Shown here piece by piece: positions 24,095-31,885 of a stretch of DNA of 53,189 nucleotides (position 1 is its first letter; each line of letters opens with the position of its first letter). Below the pieces are notes generated by a model, which had not been told where the DNA came from, ran no database searches, and worked only from the letters and a program-made list of their open reading frames with translations. The stretch is from DASUGM01 sp036274055 (GTDB lineage Bacteria > Acidobacteriota > Vicinamibacteria > Vicinamibacterales > SCN-69-37), in the NCBI GenBank assembly GCA_036274055.1, contig DASUGM010000333.1, positions 1 to 53,189 on the forward strand. The letters run 5' to 3'. The translations under genes were made by a program, and so were the position numbers.

Positions 24095-25930
24095 ATGACA
24101 CGCAGAGGCGCCGAGCCACGCGGAGACGCAGAGGACAAACGGTCGGCCCGCCGCCGATTTCTGAAAGCCGTTCCCGTCGCCGTTGCCGGCGCCGTCGGCA
24201 CCAGGGCGCTGGCCCAGGGGCCGGCGCCGGCCGGACCGGTGACGCCGACGATCATCGACTGCGCGGAAAAGATCGCCGGCCTCGAGCTGCACACCGATGA
24301 GGAAGCGGCAATCGCCGGCGCGCTGAACCAGCGCGTCCGCACCTATCAGCAGATGCGCGCGGTTGCGGTGCCGCAGGACACCGAGCTCGCGATCATGTTC
24401 AAGCCGTCGCTGCCGGGCAAGGAGCCGAAAGGCCCGGCGACGCCCGGCGCGCCGATCAAGTACACGAAGGCGCCGATGACGCTGAAGCGTCCGGTCAATC
24501 TCGAGGACGTCGCGTTCTGGCCGATCCACCAGCTCGCGGCGTTGATCGAGCGCCGGCTCGTCACCTCGACCGAACTCACGCAGATGTACCTGGGCCGGCT
24601 GAAGAGACTTCAGCCGACGCTGAACTTCTACGTCACGCTGACCGAAGAGCTCGCGCTCGAGCAGGCGGCGCAAGCCGACAGGGAGATCAAGTCCGGCAAG
24701 TATCGCGGCCCGCTGCACGGGTTGCCGTGGGGCGCGAAGGATCTTTTTGCGACCAAGGGGATCAAGACCACGTGGGGCGGCGAGCCGTACGTCAATCAGG
24801 TGATCGACTACGACGCGACCATCGTCGAGCGACTGCGCGAAGCCGGCGCGGTGCTGGTCGCGAAGCTCACCCTCGGCGCGCTGGCGCAGGGCGACCGCTG
24901 GTTCGGCGGCCAGACGAAGAATCCCTGGCGGCCGAACGGGCCGAACCCCGGCGCCAGCGGCTCGTCGGCGGGCCCGGGCTCGGCGACGGCCGCTGGTTGC
25001 GTCGCCTTCGCGATCGGCACCGAGACGCGCGGCTCGATCATCTCCCCGTCGACCGCCAACGGCGTGGTCGGCCTGCGGCCGACCTACGGACGCGTCAGCC
25101 GCTATGGCGCGATGGCGCTCTCGAACACGATGGACAAAGTCGGGCCGATGTGCCGCTACGTCGAAGACACGGTCATCGTCCTCAACGCGATTTACGGTCC
25201 CGACAAACACGACGGGACGGTTGCCGATGCGGCGTTCAAATGGAATCCGGATGCGCCGCTGAGCGGATTCAAGATCGCCTACGTGCGCAATGCCTTTGAA
25301 CCGCCCGCCGCCGCGCCGACTGGCGGGCGTTCCGGCGAGGCTGGCCCGCCGGCTGGAGCTGGTCGAGGCGGTGGCGGTGGTCGCGGAATGACCCCCGAAC
25401 AGCTGGCCGAGCGCCGGAAGATGTACGCCGACGTGCTCGAAACGTATCGCAAGCTCGGCGCGAAGCTGGAAGCTGTCGATCTTCCTGACCTGTCGATCGC
25501 GAATCAGATCGGGTTCGTGCTCGAAGTCGAGAGCGCGGCCTCGTTCGACGATCTCACCCGCTCTGGCGACGCCGACCTGCTTCGCACCGGCACGTCAGCG
25601 AGCAGCTGGCCGAACACCTTCAAGGCCGGCCGCTTCGTGCCGGCCGTCGAATACCTGCGCGCGATGCGGATGCGGACGCTGCTGATGCGGCAGATGGACG
25701 ACTTCATGTCGAAGTACGACGTCTTCCTCAGCGCCGGCAGCGACAGCACGCTGAGCGTCACCAATCTCACCGGCCATCCGGCGATGGCGCTCAAGTGCGG
25801 TCTTGCCGGCGGCGACACGCCGGTGATGCTGATGATCACCGGCCGGCTCTACGAAGAAGCAACGATGGCGCGAATCGCGCTCGCCTTCGAGCAGGCCACT
25901 GAGTGGAAGGACAGGCATCCGAGGATCTAG
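24095..25930 (+). CDS. Amidase-signature hydrolase, Tat-exported
   Basis: 611 residues with GGAG before the ATG at 24095. The N-terminus carries a twin-arginine signal (ARRRFLKAVPVAVAGAVG), so the folded enzyme is probably exported. The amidase Ser-cisSer-Lys triad is K215 (WGAKDLF), S290 (GASGSSAG) and S314 (TRGSIISPS); the 75- and 24-residue spacings equal those recalled for FAAH. It hydrolyses an amide; the substrate is unknown. A Gly/Ala/Pro-rich insert sits near residues 405-432. Residues 1-15 are encoded by repeated ACGCAGAGG/ACGCGGAG words, so the true N-terminus could be shorter. The 3' end meets the long inverted repeat at 25932. Confidence 0.93.
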   Translation: MTRRGAEPRGDAEDKRSARRRFLKAVPVAVAGAVGTRALAQGPAPAGPVTPTIIDCAEKIAGLELHTDEEAAIAGALNQRVRTYQQMRAVAVPQDTELAIMFKPSLPGKEPKGPATPGAPIKYTKAPMTLKRPVNLEDVAFWPIHQLAALIERRLVTSTELTQMYLGRLKRLQPTLNFYVTLTEELALEQAAQADREIKSGKYRGPLHGLPWGAKDLFATKGIKTTWGGEPYVNQVIDYDATIVERLREAGAVLVAKLTLGALAQGDRWFGGQTKNPWRPNGPNPGASGSSAGPGSATAAGCVAFAIGTETRGSIISPSTANGVVGLRPTYGRVSRYGAMALSNTMDKVGPMCRYVEDTVIVLNAIYGPDKHDGTVADAAFKWNPDAPLSGFKIAYVRNAFEPPAAAPTGGRSGEAGPPAGAGRGGGGGRGMTPEQLAERRKMYADVLETYRKLGAKLEAVDLPDLSIANQIGFVLEVESAASFDDLTRSGDADLLRTGTSASSWPNTFKAGRFVPAVEYLRAMRMRTLLMRQMDDFMSKYDVFLSAGSDSTLSVTNLTGHPAMALKCGLAGGDTPVMLMITGRLYEEATMARIALAFEQATEWKDRHPRI

Positions 25931-25931
25931 T

Positions 25932-26214
25932 CAATTGCCGGATTGCCGAATCGAGGGCATTGCCGAATTGGATTGGCCAATTGATCGATTGCCGTAATCA
26001 ATGCCTGATTGCAGGATTTCCGAATTGACGCGCTTCGCGATTGGCGGATTGGCGGAATTGACGAATCGACGAATTGACGAATTGCCGCAGAGCTGCACAA
26101 TGCGCCAATCACGAACCGTCAATTTGGCAATTCGCAATGCGGCATTGATTGCGGCAATCGATCAATTGGTCAATCCAATTCGGCAATGCCCTCGATTCGG
26201 CAATCCGGCAATTG
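25932..26214. repeat. Long near-perfect inverted repeat (74-bp arms) built of ATTGCC words
   Basis: The arm at 25932-26005 and the reverse complement of 26141-26214 agree at 72 of 74 positions. The 135-bp interior is itself made of GAATTG/GGATTGGC/TTGACG words and partly continues the pairing. It occupies the 288-bp gap between the convergent amidase and CarbR genes. A 32-bp stretch beginning ATTGCCGGATTGCCGAATCG (25934-25965) recurs exactly at 46678-46709. No open reading frame with a ribosome site and no transposase trace is present. Confidence 0.88.
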
Positions 26215-26218
26215 CTGG

Positions 26219-28117
26219 TCACCGCCCCGCGCGTAAGTCCTGCGTGGTTTTCTGCCCTTCATTGACTTTGACAATGATTGATCCGCCAAGGAGGGCCTCG
26301 AGGTATTTCGCGTCAAACCACTGGCCGGGCTCGGGATCGATCACCGCGACGACGCGATAGTCGCCGGCGGGCAGGTTGCGGAAACTGAAGCTGCCGTCGC
26401 TCGACGGGCGCACCGCCTGGATGCGCCGCGACTGCGGCGTCCAGAAACGCGGCTCGGCGCTGAACACGACGATCGTGAAGTCGGTGATCGGGCCGTTGGC
26501 CGCATCGCGCATCGAGCCGCCCAGTTCGCCGAGCCTGGTCGCCAACGTGACGATGCCGTTGGCGAGATCTTCGCCGGGCTTGACCTCGACCATCGCGTCG
26601 AGGACGTCGACGGCGCCGAACATCGCGGAGCGCGGCATCAGGCCGCCGCCTGCGGTGACGTTGAGCCGGTAGCGGCCGGGCATGACGCCGCGGAGCGTGA
26701 ACTTGCCGGTGCTGTCGCCGCTGCCCGCCGGCACCAGGCCGGTCTCGAGCATGTTCTGCGACAGCGGCGTCATCGTCACGCGGACGCGTGTCGGATCGAA
26801 GCCGGGCGGCGGCGCGGCGTCGAACGCGAACGATCCCGACACCGTCATTCCGCGCTGCAGCGGCAGGACGATGCCGGCGAGATCGCGGCCGTCGACGGCC
26901 GTCTCCATCATCGCCCAGAGCGGCGTGCTTCCCTGCTCGTTCATCATCGCGTTGGCGAGTTTGGCGTCGACTACGGCTTTCATTTCTCTCTCGATCTGCA
27001 CGTTGATCGGCATCTCGACGCGGCTGCGCTGCGAGGCGCGGGCGACGAGCATGTAGCGACCGGGCGGCACCTGAGTGAACGAGAACTGGCCGTCGGGCAT
27101 CACCCGCGCGTTGCGGCTGCCGATGCCGGGAACCGGCGAGCTGATGTCGATGAGTTGAATGCTGGTGCCGGCCATCGGCGCTCCGTCGGGCCCGAGCACG
27201 CCGCCGCTGACCTTCGCCATCGGCACGAGCTGCAACTGGACGTCGACGTTTGGCCGCTCCTCGCTGATGCCGAGCGTGACCGTCGCCGCCGATCCGAGCT
27301 GCGTCGTGCTCGGATGATAGACGGTCGCATAGCCGGTCGGCTCCTCCGCCACCGGCGTGATCGCATTGAGGCGCGCGGCCATCGCGGTGAGATCGGCGCG
27401 CGCGGCCTCGTTCGCCGCCATGATCGATGCCTTGACCTCTTCCATCCGCGCCGAGATCTCGGCCGCCACCATGTTCGCCGACGAGTCGCGCGGCGTGACG
27501 TTGACGACGTATTCGCCCGGCAACAGCGCCGGAATCCGATAGATGCCGCGATCGTCGGTGGTGCCGTTGCCGGCCTGCTGCAGCGTGCGTTCGCCGTTGC
27601 GCATGACGTAGCGCATCGCGCGAACGTTGGCGCCGAACGTCGGCTCACCGGTTTCGTCGACGACCGTGCCGGTGATCACGCCGCCGCGCGGAATCCGCAG
27701 CGTCACGCGATCGAGCTTCTGCCCGGCCTCGAGCTTCAGCGCCGTGCCCGGACGGCCGCTGCCGGGCTGGCGCTGCCCGTAGGTCACATCGAGGAACCCG
27801 GGACGCGAGGCCGTGAGGTTGAACTCCGCCGCCGGCAGCCCCGTGAACGTGAAGCGGCCCTGATCATCAGTCACCGCGGACTTACTGAAACCGGCGCCGG
27901 TGGCGACGACGCTGACGCGGGCACGGCGGATCGGCCGTCCGCTGTCGGCGGCGATCAACGTGCCGCTGATCGCGCCCGTGCCTGCGGCCGCGGGCGCCGG
28001 GCCGATCGACGGATCGCGTGAAATCGGCGGCGCGGCGCCGCGGCCGCCCTGCCCCGCGCTCACGGTGACGGCCGTCAGCAGCACACACGCCGCCGCGAAC
28101 GCCACGACACGCGTCAA
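26219..28117 (-). CDS. Secreted protein with carboxypeptidase-regulatory-like repeats
   Basis: 632 residues. The TTG at 28117 overlaps the M56 stop codon (TTGA) and has GGAGGAA three bases upstream, which decides the start. It gives a signal peptide (RVVAFAAACVLLTAVTVSAG). Several beta-sandwich repeats of the CarboxypepD_reg/transthyretin-like type follow: GAISGTLIAADSGRPIRRARVSV...GRFTFTGLPAAEFNLTASRPG, GVITGTVVDETGEPTFGANV...GEYVVNVTP, then KVSGGVLGPDGAPM and VSGSFAFD repeats, ending GSFSFRNLPAGDYRVVAVIDP. Such domains are common in acidobacterial surface proteins. Being coupled to BlaI and M56, it may be the output or substrate of that signalling pair. This is inference. Confidence 0.88.
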   Translation of the reverse strand: MTRVVAFAAACVLLTAVTVSAGQGGRGAAPPISRDPSIGPAPAAAGTGAISGTLIAADSGRPIRRARVSVVATGAGFSKSAVTDDQGRFTFTGLPAAEFNLTASRPGFLDVTYGQRQPGSGRPGTALKLEAGQKLDRVTLRIPRGGVITGTVVDETGEPTFGANVRAMRYVMRNGERTLQQAGNGTTDDRGIYRIPALLPGEYVVNVTPRDSSANMVAAEISARMEEVKASIMAANEAARADLTAMAARLNAITPVAEEPTGYATVYHPSTTQLGSAATVTLGISEERPNVDVQLQLVPMAKVSGGVLGPDGAPMAGTSIQLIDISSPVPGIGSRNARVMPDGQFSFTQVPPGRYMLVARASQRSRVEMPINVQIEREMKAVVDAKLANAMMNEQGSTPLWAMMETAVDGRDLAGIVLPLQRGMTVSGSFAFDAAPPPGFDPTRVRVTMTPLSQNMLETGLVPAGSGDSTGKFTLRGVMPGRYRLNVTAGGGLMPRSAMFGAVDVLDAMVEVKPGEDLANGIVTLATRLGELGGSMRDAANGPITDFTIVVFSAEPRFWTPQSRRIQAVRPSSDGSFSFRNLPAGDYRVVAVIDPEPGQWFDAKYLEALLGGSIIVKVNEGQKTTQDLRAGR

Positions 28118-31023
28118 CGGTTCCTCCGTTCGTTGCGGACGAGTTCGGCGAGAACGCGCGTCTGGTCCGCTTCGCTCTTGATCGTATCGGCAGCGCCGAC
28201 ATAGGCGCTGCGCGCGGCGCCGGAGAGCAGCGCGCCCTTGGCGACGGCGAGCAGCAGCGCCACGCGATCGGACTCCGCGCGAACCGACGCGACCGTCTTC
28301 AGAAACGCGGCGGTGGTCATCCCGGTCAGGCCCTTGGCCCACGCCGCCTCCAACACGCGGCGCTGATCGGCGCTCGATGACAGCTCGGCGGTCAACTCGA
28401 AGACGCGGCCGGCCGCGGCGGCGGTAAAACGAGGGCTGCCAACGTAGGCGACCAGCACGTCGGCCTTGTCCGTCGACGTCTTCGCGGCTTCGACTTCGCT
28501 CGACAGATCGCCCGGAAGGTAGTCCACTGTGCCAGTTGGCCGATCAACACGCGGCCGCACGGTGAGCGGCCGAGGCGCGACGGTCGGCTGCGCGCGGTTC
28601 AGTTCAAACCGGGGCGGCGTCAGCCGGGCAATGCGGCTCTCGATTTCCACGCCCGCGGCGCGCAATGCGCGGTCGCGCTCGAAGCCGGCGCGAATCTCGT
28701 TCGCCGCATCGATATAGGCCTGGCGCGTCGCGTCGGTGACGCCGCCGGCCTGGGCGAGCGCGACCAGATAGGACGAGCGCTCGAACGGTCCGTCGAGGCC
28801 GCGCGCCGCGCTCAAACCCGCCAGCGCCAGCCGCTCCGACAACGGCGCGTAGGTCGCGGCGAGCAGCGCCCGGCGCTGCTCGAAATCGCCGCCAATCGTC
28901 TTTGTCGCGTTGACAATCGACTCGCGGACGGCGTCGTCGACGGCGCGAGCCGTCGCCGCGCGCGCCAGCGTCGCCGAGAGTTCGAAGTCGCCGGTGATCG
29001 TGCGCCCGGCCCGGGCGACGATGTCGGCCAACTCGCGGCTGCTCAGCGTGGCCTGGTCCAGCAGCGCCACGTAGTAGACCCGTCGCGCGTGATCGGTCTC
29101 GAGCCGATCGATTTCGGCGAGCACGGCGGAGACGCCGCCCTGCGCGAGCAGCCGCTTCACCCGCTCAACGCCGAAGAGCCCGGAACGACGAATCATCTTC
29201 TGGAGCATCGTCGCCAGAAACTCGCGCCCTTCGGGCTCGTAGGCCAGCTTGAACGACTTCTTGAAGAAGGTACGTTCGACTCCGGTCTCGAGTCCTTTGA
29301 TCTCGACGCCGGTCGCGGTCAACCAGTTGCCGTCGCTGATCCGCACGGTCTTGCCCGGCTCGACCCATTCGATATCGCGGTCGTCTGCGGAGAGCCGGTA
29401 CGCGCCGGTCCATTTCATCTCGATCCGCTCGTTGTCGTTGCTCCAGCTGAAGTTGCCGGTGCCGGACTGCGTCGTCGTCTCCAGGATGCCGCGCTGGACC
29501 TTCTCTACCTCAGCCTTTTCGAGGGCGGCGAGTTTCGACTTCAAGGCCTGGTCGACGGACACCTTGACGAGTTCGCTCATCTTGGTGAGTTCGACCAGCT
29601 TCGCCTGGTCAGCGTGGATTTTCTCAACGGCGACGAGCTGTTCCTTGAGCCGTCGAACCTCGTCCTGCTCAACCGCGATCGACAACTTCTTCGAGATCTG
29701 CGCAAGCTCGACTTCAGCCCTGGCGCGCCGCAGTTGCTCGAGTCGTTGCTTCAACTCCTGAACCAACTCTGGCGAAAGCACAACGCCCGACTGGACGCCC
29801 TCCATCACGCCAACAGGAATGCCGCCCTCGACGCCGGCAAGCGCCGGAACCGCGCGCGGCGCCTGCGGCTGGATCGAGACGGCGACGCCCGGCTCTACGT
29901 GGGTGAGAACAGGCACGGCGTCGCTGACGGCAACGACCGGAACAGCGATCTGCGGCGATGTCACGACCGCGACCGCTTGATCGTCACGCGCGTCGACGCG
30001 CACGAATCCCGCTGGCATCCACGCGCCAACCGCAAAGACGACCACGAACGCCGGCAGCCAGCCGGCACGAATGCCCTCGCCCTCGCGTGATTTCCCGAGC
30101 AGACGCCGCACTCTCGTGACCAGCGTGCCGTCGGTCGCGGCCAGCGCCACGCCGCGCGATCCGGCGATCGCGGCCAGCTCGGCCAGAGCGCTCACATACA
30201 CGACGCGATCGCAAACTTCGACTGCAAGATCGTCGCAGCAATGCTCGCGCTCCGCGCGAACCTGCTTCGACACCCACCACACGGCCGGGTGATAGAACAG
30301 CAACGTCTCGACCGCCGACTGCAGCAGATTGACGACGTAGTCGTGCCGCCGCACGTGGGCCAGCTCGTGCGCGATCAGCGCCTCGAGCTGCATCGGCGAC
30401 AGACCGCCGAGCGCCGCCGTCGGCAGCAACACGACCGGACGCAGCCAGCCCATCATCACCGGCACCGAGACCGCGGTCGATTCGAAGACGCGGACGACGC
30501 GATCGAGCGCCAGATGCGCGGCAATCCGGCGCACGATGACCTGAATGTCCGCGCTCACCGGCTTGATCGCCCGCCGGGCCAGCCGCCGGGCGACGACCCA
30601 GCCGCCGAGCAGACGCACCGACAACAGAAACACGCCGCCAAGCCAGATCGGGAGAACCAGGGCGGCAAAACCAATCGGCATGACCGATGCGGACGCGCCA
30701 ATGGCGTCGATCGACGGGAGCACCGCCTCCGACGCGGCGACGACGAGGCCCGCATGCTGCGCGCCGCCATCAGCGGCCGCGAGCGGCGGCGCGACAATGC
30801 CGCCGCCGTCGAGCAGCCACGCCGTGGTCGCGATCGGCGCGCTGAGCATCGCCATCAGCGTGATGATGCCGGCGACGTAGCGGCCCTGCGCCGACAGCGG
30901 CGCGAAACGCAGAATCGCGAACGCGAGCAGGCCGAGCGCGGCGCCCTGCCAGATGAAATGCACGAGCGCCCAGGTCAGCGCCTGCGCGACGGGATGAACG
31001 GCGATCTCGGCAAGGGCGTTCAT
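28114..31023 (-). CDS. M56-family (BlaR1-like) membrane metallopeptidase sensor
   Basis: 969 residues. The N-terminal 400 residues carry four or so membrane helices around a cytosolic zinc protease domain with HELAH at 219-223 (LIAHELAHVRRHDY), like BlaR1/MecR1. There is no penicillin-binding sensor domain. Instead, a Glu/Lys-rich coiled coil (about 440-540, LKQRLEQLRRARAEVELAQ) and a helical repeat region (about 640-960, LAQAGGVTDATRQAYIDAANEI) replace it. BlaR1-type proteins cleave or destabilise the BlaI repressor on a signal. The ATG overlaps the blaI stop by four bases (ATGA), so the two are coupled. The inducing signal is unknown and need not be a beta-lactam. Confidence 0.93.
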   Translation of the reverse strand: MNALAEIAVHPVAQALTWALVHFIWQGAALGLLAFAILRFAPLSAQGRYVAGIITLMAMLSAPIATTAWLLDGGGIVAPPLAAADGGAQHAGLVVAASEAVLPSIDAIGASASVMPIGFAALVLPIWLGGVFLLSVRLLGGWVVARRLARRAIKPVSADIQVIVRRIAAHLALDRVVRVFESTAVSVPVMMGWLRPVVLLPTAALGGLSPMQLEALIAHELAHVRRHDYVVNLLQSAVETLLFYHPAVWWVSKQVRAEREHCCDDLAVEVCDRVVYVSALAELAAIAGSRGVALAATDGTLVTRVRRLLGKSREGEGIRAGWLPAFVVVFAVGAWMPAGFVRVDARDDQAVAVVTSPQIAVPVVAVSDAVPVLTHVEPGVAVSIQPQAPRAVPALAGVEGGIPVGVMEGVQSGVVLSPELVQELKQRLEQLRRARAEVELAQISKKLSIAVEQDEVRRLKEQLVAVEKIHADQAKLVELTKMSELVKVSVDQALKSKLAALEKAEVEKVQRGILETTTQSGTGNFSWSNDNERIEMKWTGAYRLSADDRDIEWVEPGKTVRISDGNWLTATGVEIKGLETGVERTFFKKSFKLAYEPEGREFLATMLQKMIRRSGLFGVERVKRLLAQGGVSAVLAEIDRLETDHARRVYYVALLDQATLSSRELADIVARAGRTITGDFELSATLARAATARAVDDAVRESIVNATKTIGGDFEQRRALLAATYAPLSERLALAGLSAARGLDGPFERSSYLVALAQAGGVTDATRQAYIDAANEIRAGFERDRALRAAGVEIESRIARLTPPRFELNRAQPTVAPRPLTVRPRVDRPTGTVDYLPGDLSSEVEAAKTSTDKADVLVAYVGSPRFTAAAAGRVFELTAELSSSADQRRVLEAAWAKGLTGMTTAAFLKTVASVRAESDRVALLLAVAKGALLSGAARSAYVGAADTIKSEADQTRVLAELVRNERRNR

Positions 31024-31406
31024 TTGTGGGTCTCCCGGTATTCCGCAATCAGCTGCTGGATCTCCTGCAGCTCGGCCGGCGACGTCGAATGCGCCGCGAG
31101 CGCCTGCAGCACGAGCTGCGCCGCGGAGCCGCCGAACGCGCGATCGACGAGGTCGGTGACCAGCTGACGCTGGGTCTCGTCGCGGCCCAGCCGCGACTCG
31201 TAGATGTGCGTCCGGCTGGATTCGTCGCGTGTGACCAGCCCCTTCTCCGCCATGATTTGCATCAGCTTCAACGTGGTGGTGTAGCCGGTTTCGCGCGCCT
31301 CGGCGAGCGCCTCATGCACCTGGCGGACGGTCGCGGGCCCGCGGTCCCAGAGCACCCGGAGGATGGCGAGTTCGGCGTCAGTCGGGCGAGGCAGGGCTTT
31401 GGTCAT
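31020..31406 (-). CDS. BlaI/MecI-family transcriptional repressor
   Basis: 128 residues. The winged-helix N-terminal half is clear: PTDAELAILRVLWDRGPATVRQVHEAL, then TGYTTTLKLMQIMAEKGLVTRD with the family TTxxxxxxxMxxKG signature. The C-terminal helices (ETQRQLVTDLVDRAFGGSAAQLVLQALAAHS) form the dimer interface. It heads the BlaI-M56-CarbR operon. Two dyads at 31422 and 31445, spaced two helical turns apart in its own promoter region, are the probable binding sites and imply autorepression. Known members are removed by M56-dependent cleavage. Confidence 0.94.
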   Translation of the reverse strand: MTKALPRPTDAELAILRVLWDRGPATVRQVHEALAEARETGYTTTLKLMQIMAEKGLVTRDESSRTHIYESRLGRDETQRQLVTDLVDRAFGGSAAQLVLQALAAHSTSPAELQEIQQLIAEYRETHK

Positions 31407-31421
31407 GGTCAGCGTCGATTA

Positions 31422-31458
31422 TACGAACGTATTCGTAGATGTCAACGAAAGATTTCGT
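31422..31458. promoter_or_regulatory. Paired dyads, putative BlaI operators
   Basis: TACGAA-N4-TTCGTA at 31422-31437 and ACGAAA-GA-TTTCGT at 31445-31458 are inverted repeats whose centres lie 22 bp apart, so they face the same side of the helix. They start 16 bp upstream of the blaI ATG. The remaining divergent gap (31459-31523) shows no other clear element. Confidence 0.62.
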
Positions 31459-31523
31459 CGTTCAGATTGGACGGGGGGAGCGGGGCAAAAGTTTGCCGGT
31501 CGGACCGGACGTGGCAAACTGTC

Positions 31524-31548
31524 GCTCACTTAGAACGTCTAAGTGAGC
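31524..31548. promoter_or_regulatory. Putative PadR operator
   Basis: GCTCACTTAGA (31524-31534) and its exact complement TCTAAGTGAGC (31538-31548) form an 11-bp-arm palindrome around a 3-bp centre. It ends four bases before the PadR ATG at 31552, so bound repressor would block the promoter or the ribosome site. It is the strongest operator-like dyad in the window. Confidence 0.7.
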
Positions 31549-31551
31549 AAC

Positions 31552-31881
31552 ATGCCGCGCACCAACAGCGACCAACTCCACGGCACGCTCGACATGCTCG
31601 TGCTCAAGACCCTGGCTGCCGGCGCCCAGCACGGCTACGGCATCGCCTCGCGACTCGAGCAGCTGTCGCGGGACGTGCTCCAGGTCGAGGAGGGCTCACT
31701 CTATCCGGCGCTCTACCGCATGGAACAGCGCGGGTGGATCAAGTCCGCGTGGGCGGTGACGGAACACAACCGGCGGGCGCGCTACTACCAGCTCACGCGC
31801 GCGGGCCGTCAGCAGCTCGACGCCGAAACCGAGAGCTGGACGCGGCTGACCGCCGCGGTGCAGAGCGTGCTTCAGAGCTGA
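31552..31881 (+). CDS. PadR-family transcriptional repressor
   Basis: 109 residues from ATG 31552; a GTG at 31543 would start inside the operator palindrome. It belongs to the other PadR subgroup seen beside acidobacterial permeases, opening MPRTNSDQLHGTLDMLVLKTL. The winged helix continues with GYGIASRLEQLSRDVLQVEEGSLYPALYRMEQRGWI, and YYQLTRAGRQQL is the wing. The permease gene starts five bases after its stop, so they form an operon. It is divergent from blaI. The ligand is unknown. Confidence 0.94.
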   Translation: MPRTNSDQLHGTLDMLVLKTLAAGAQHGYGIASRLEQLSRDVLQVEEGSLYPALYRMEQRGWIKSAWAVTEHNRRARYYQLTRAGRQQLDAETESWTRLTAAVQSVLQS

Positions 31882-31885
31882 AGCG

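Noticed and set aside
25932..26214. CRISPR array or mobile element
   Set aside because: Repeat units are only 8 bp with no regular spacers, there are no cas genes, and no transposase or target-site duplication is seen.
26219..28342. CarbR gene starting at 28342
   Set aside because: The extra codons are antisense-like shadow of the M56 gene in another frame; the TTG at 28117 has a ribosome site and signal peptide.
30367..30369. Beta-lactam resistance sensor
   Set aside because: The M56 protein lacks a C-terminal penicillin-binding domain and no beta-lactamase gene is nearby.
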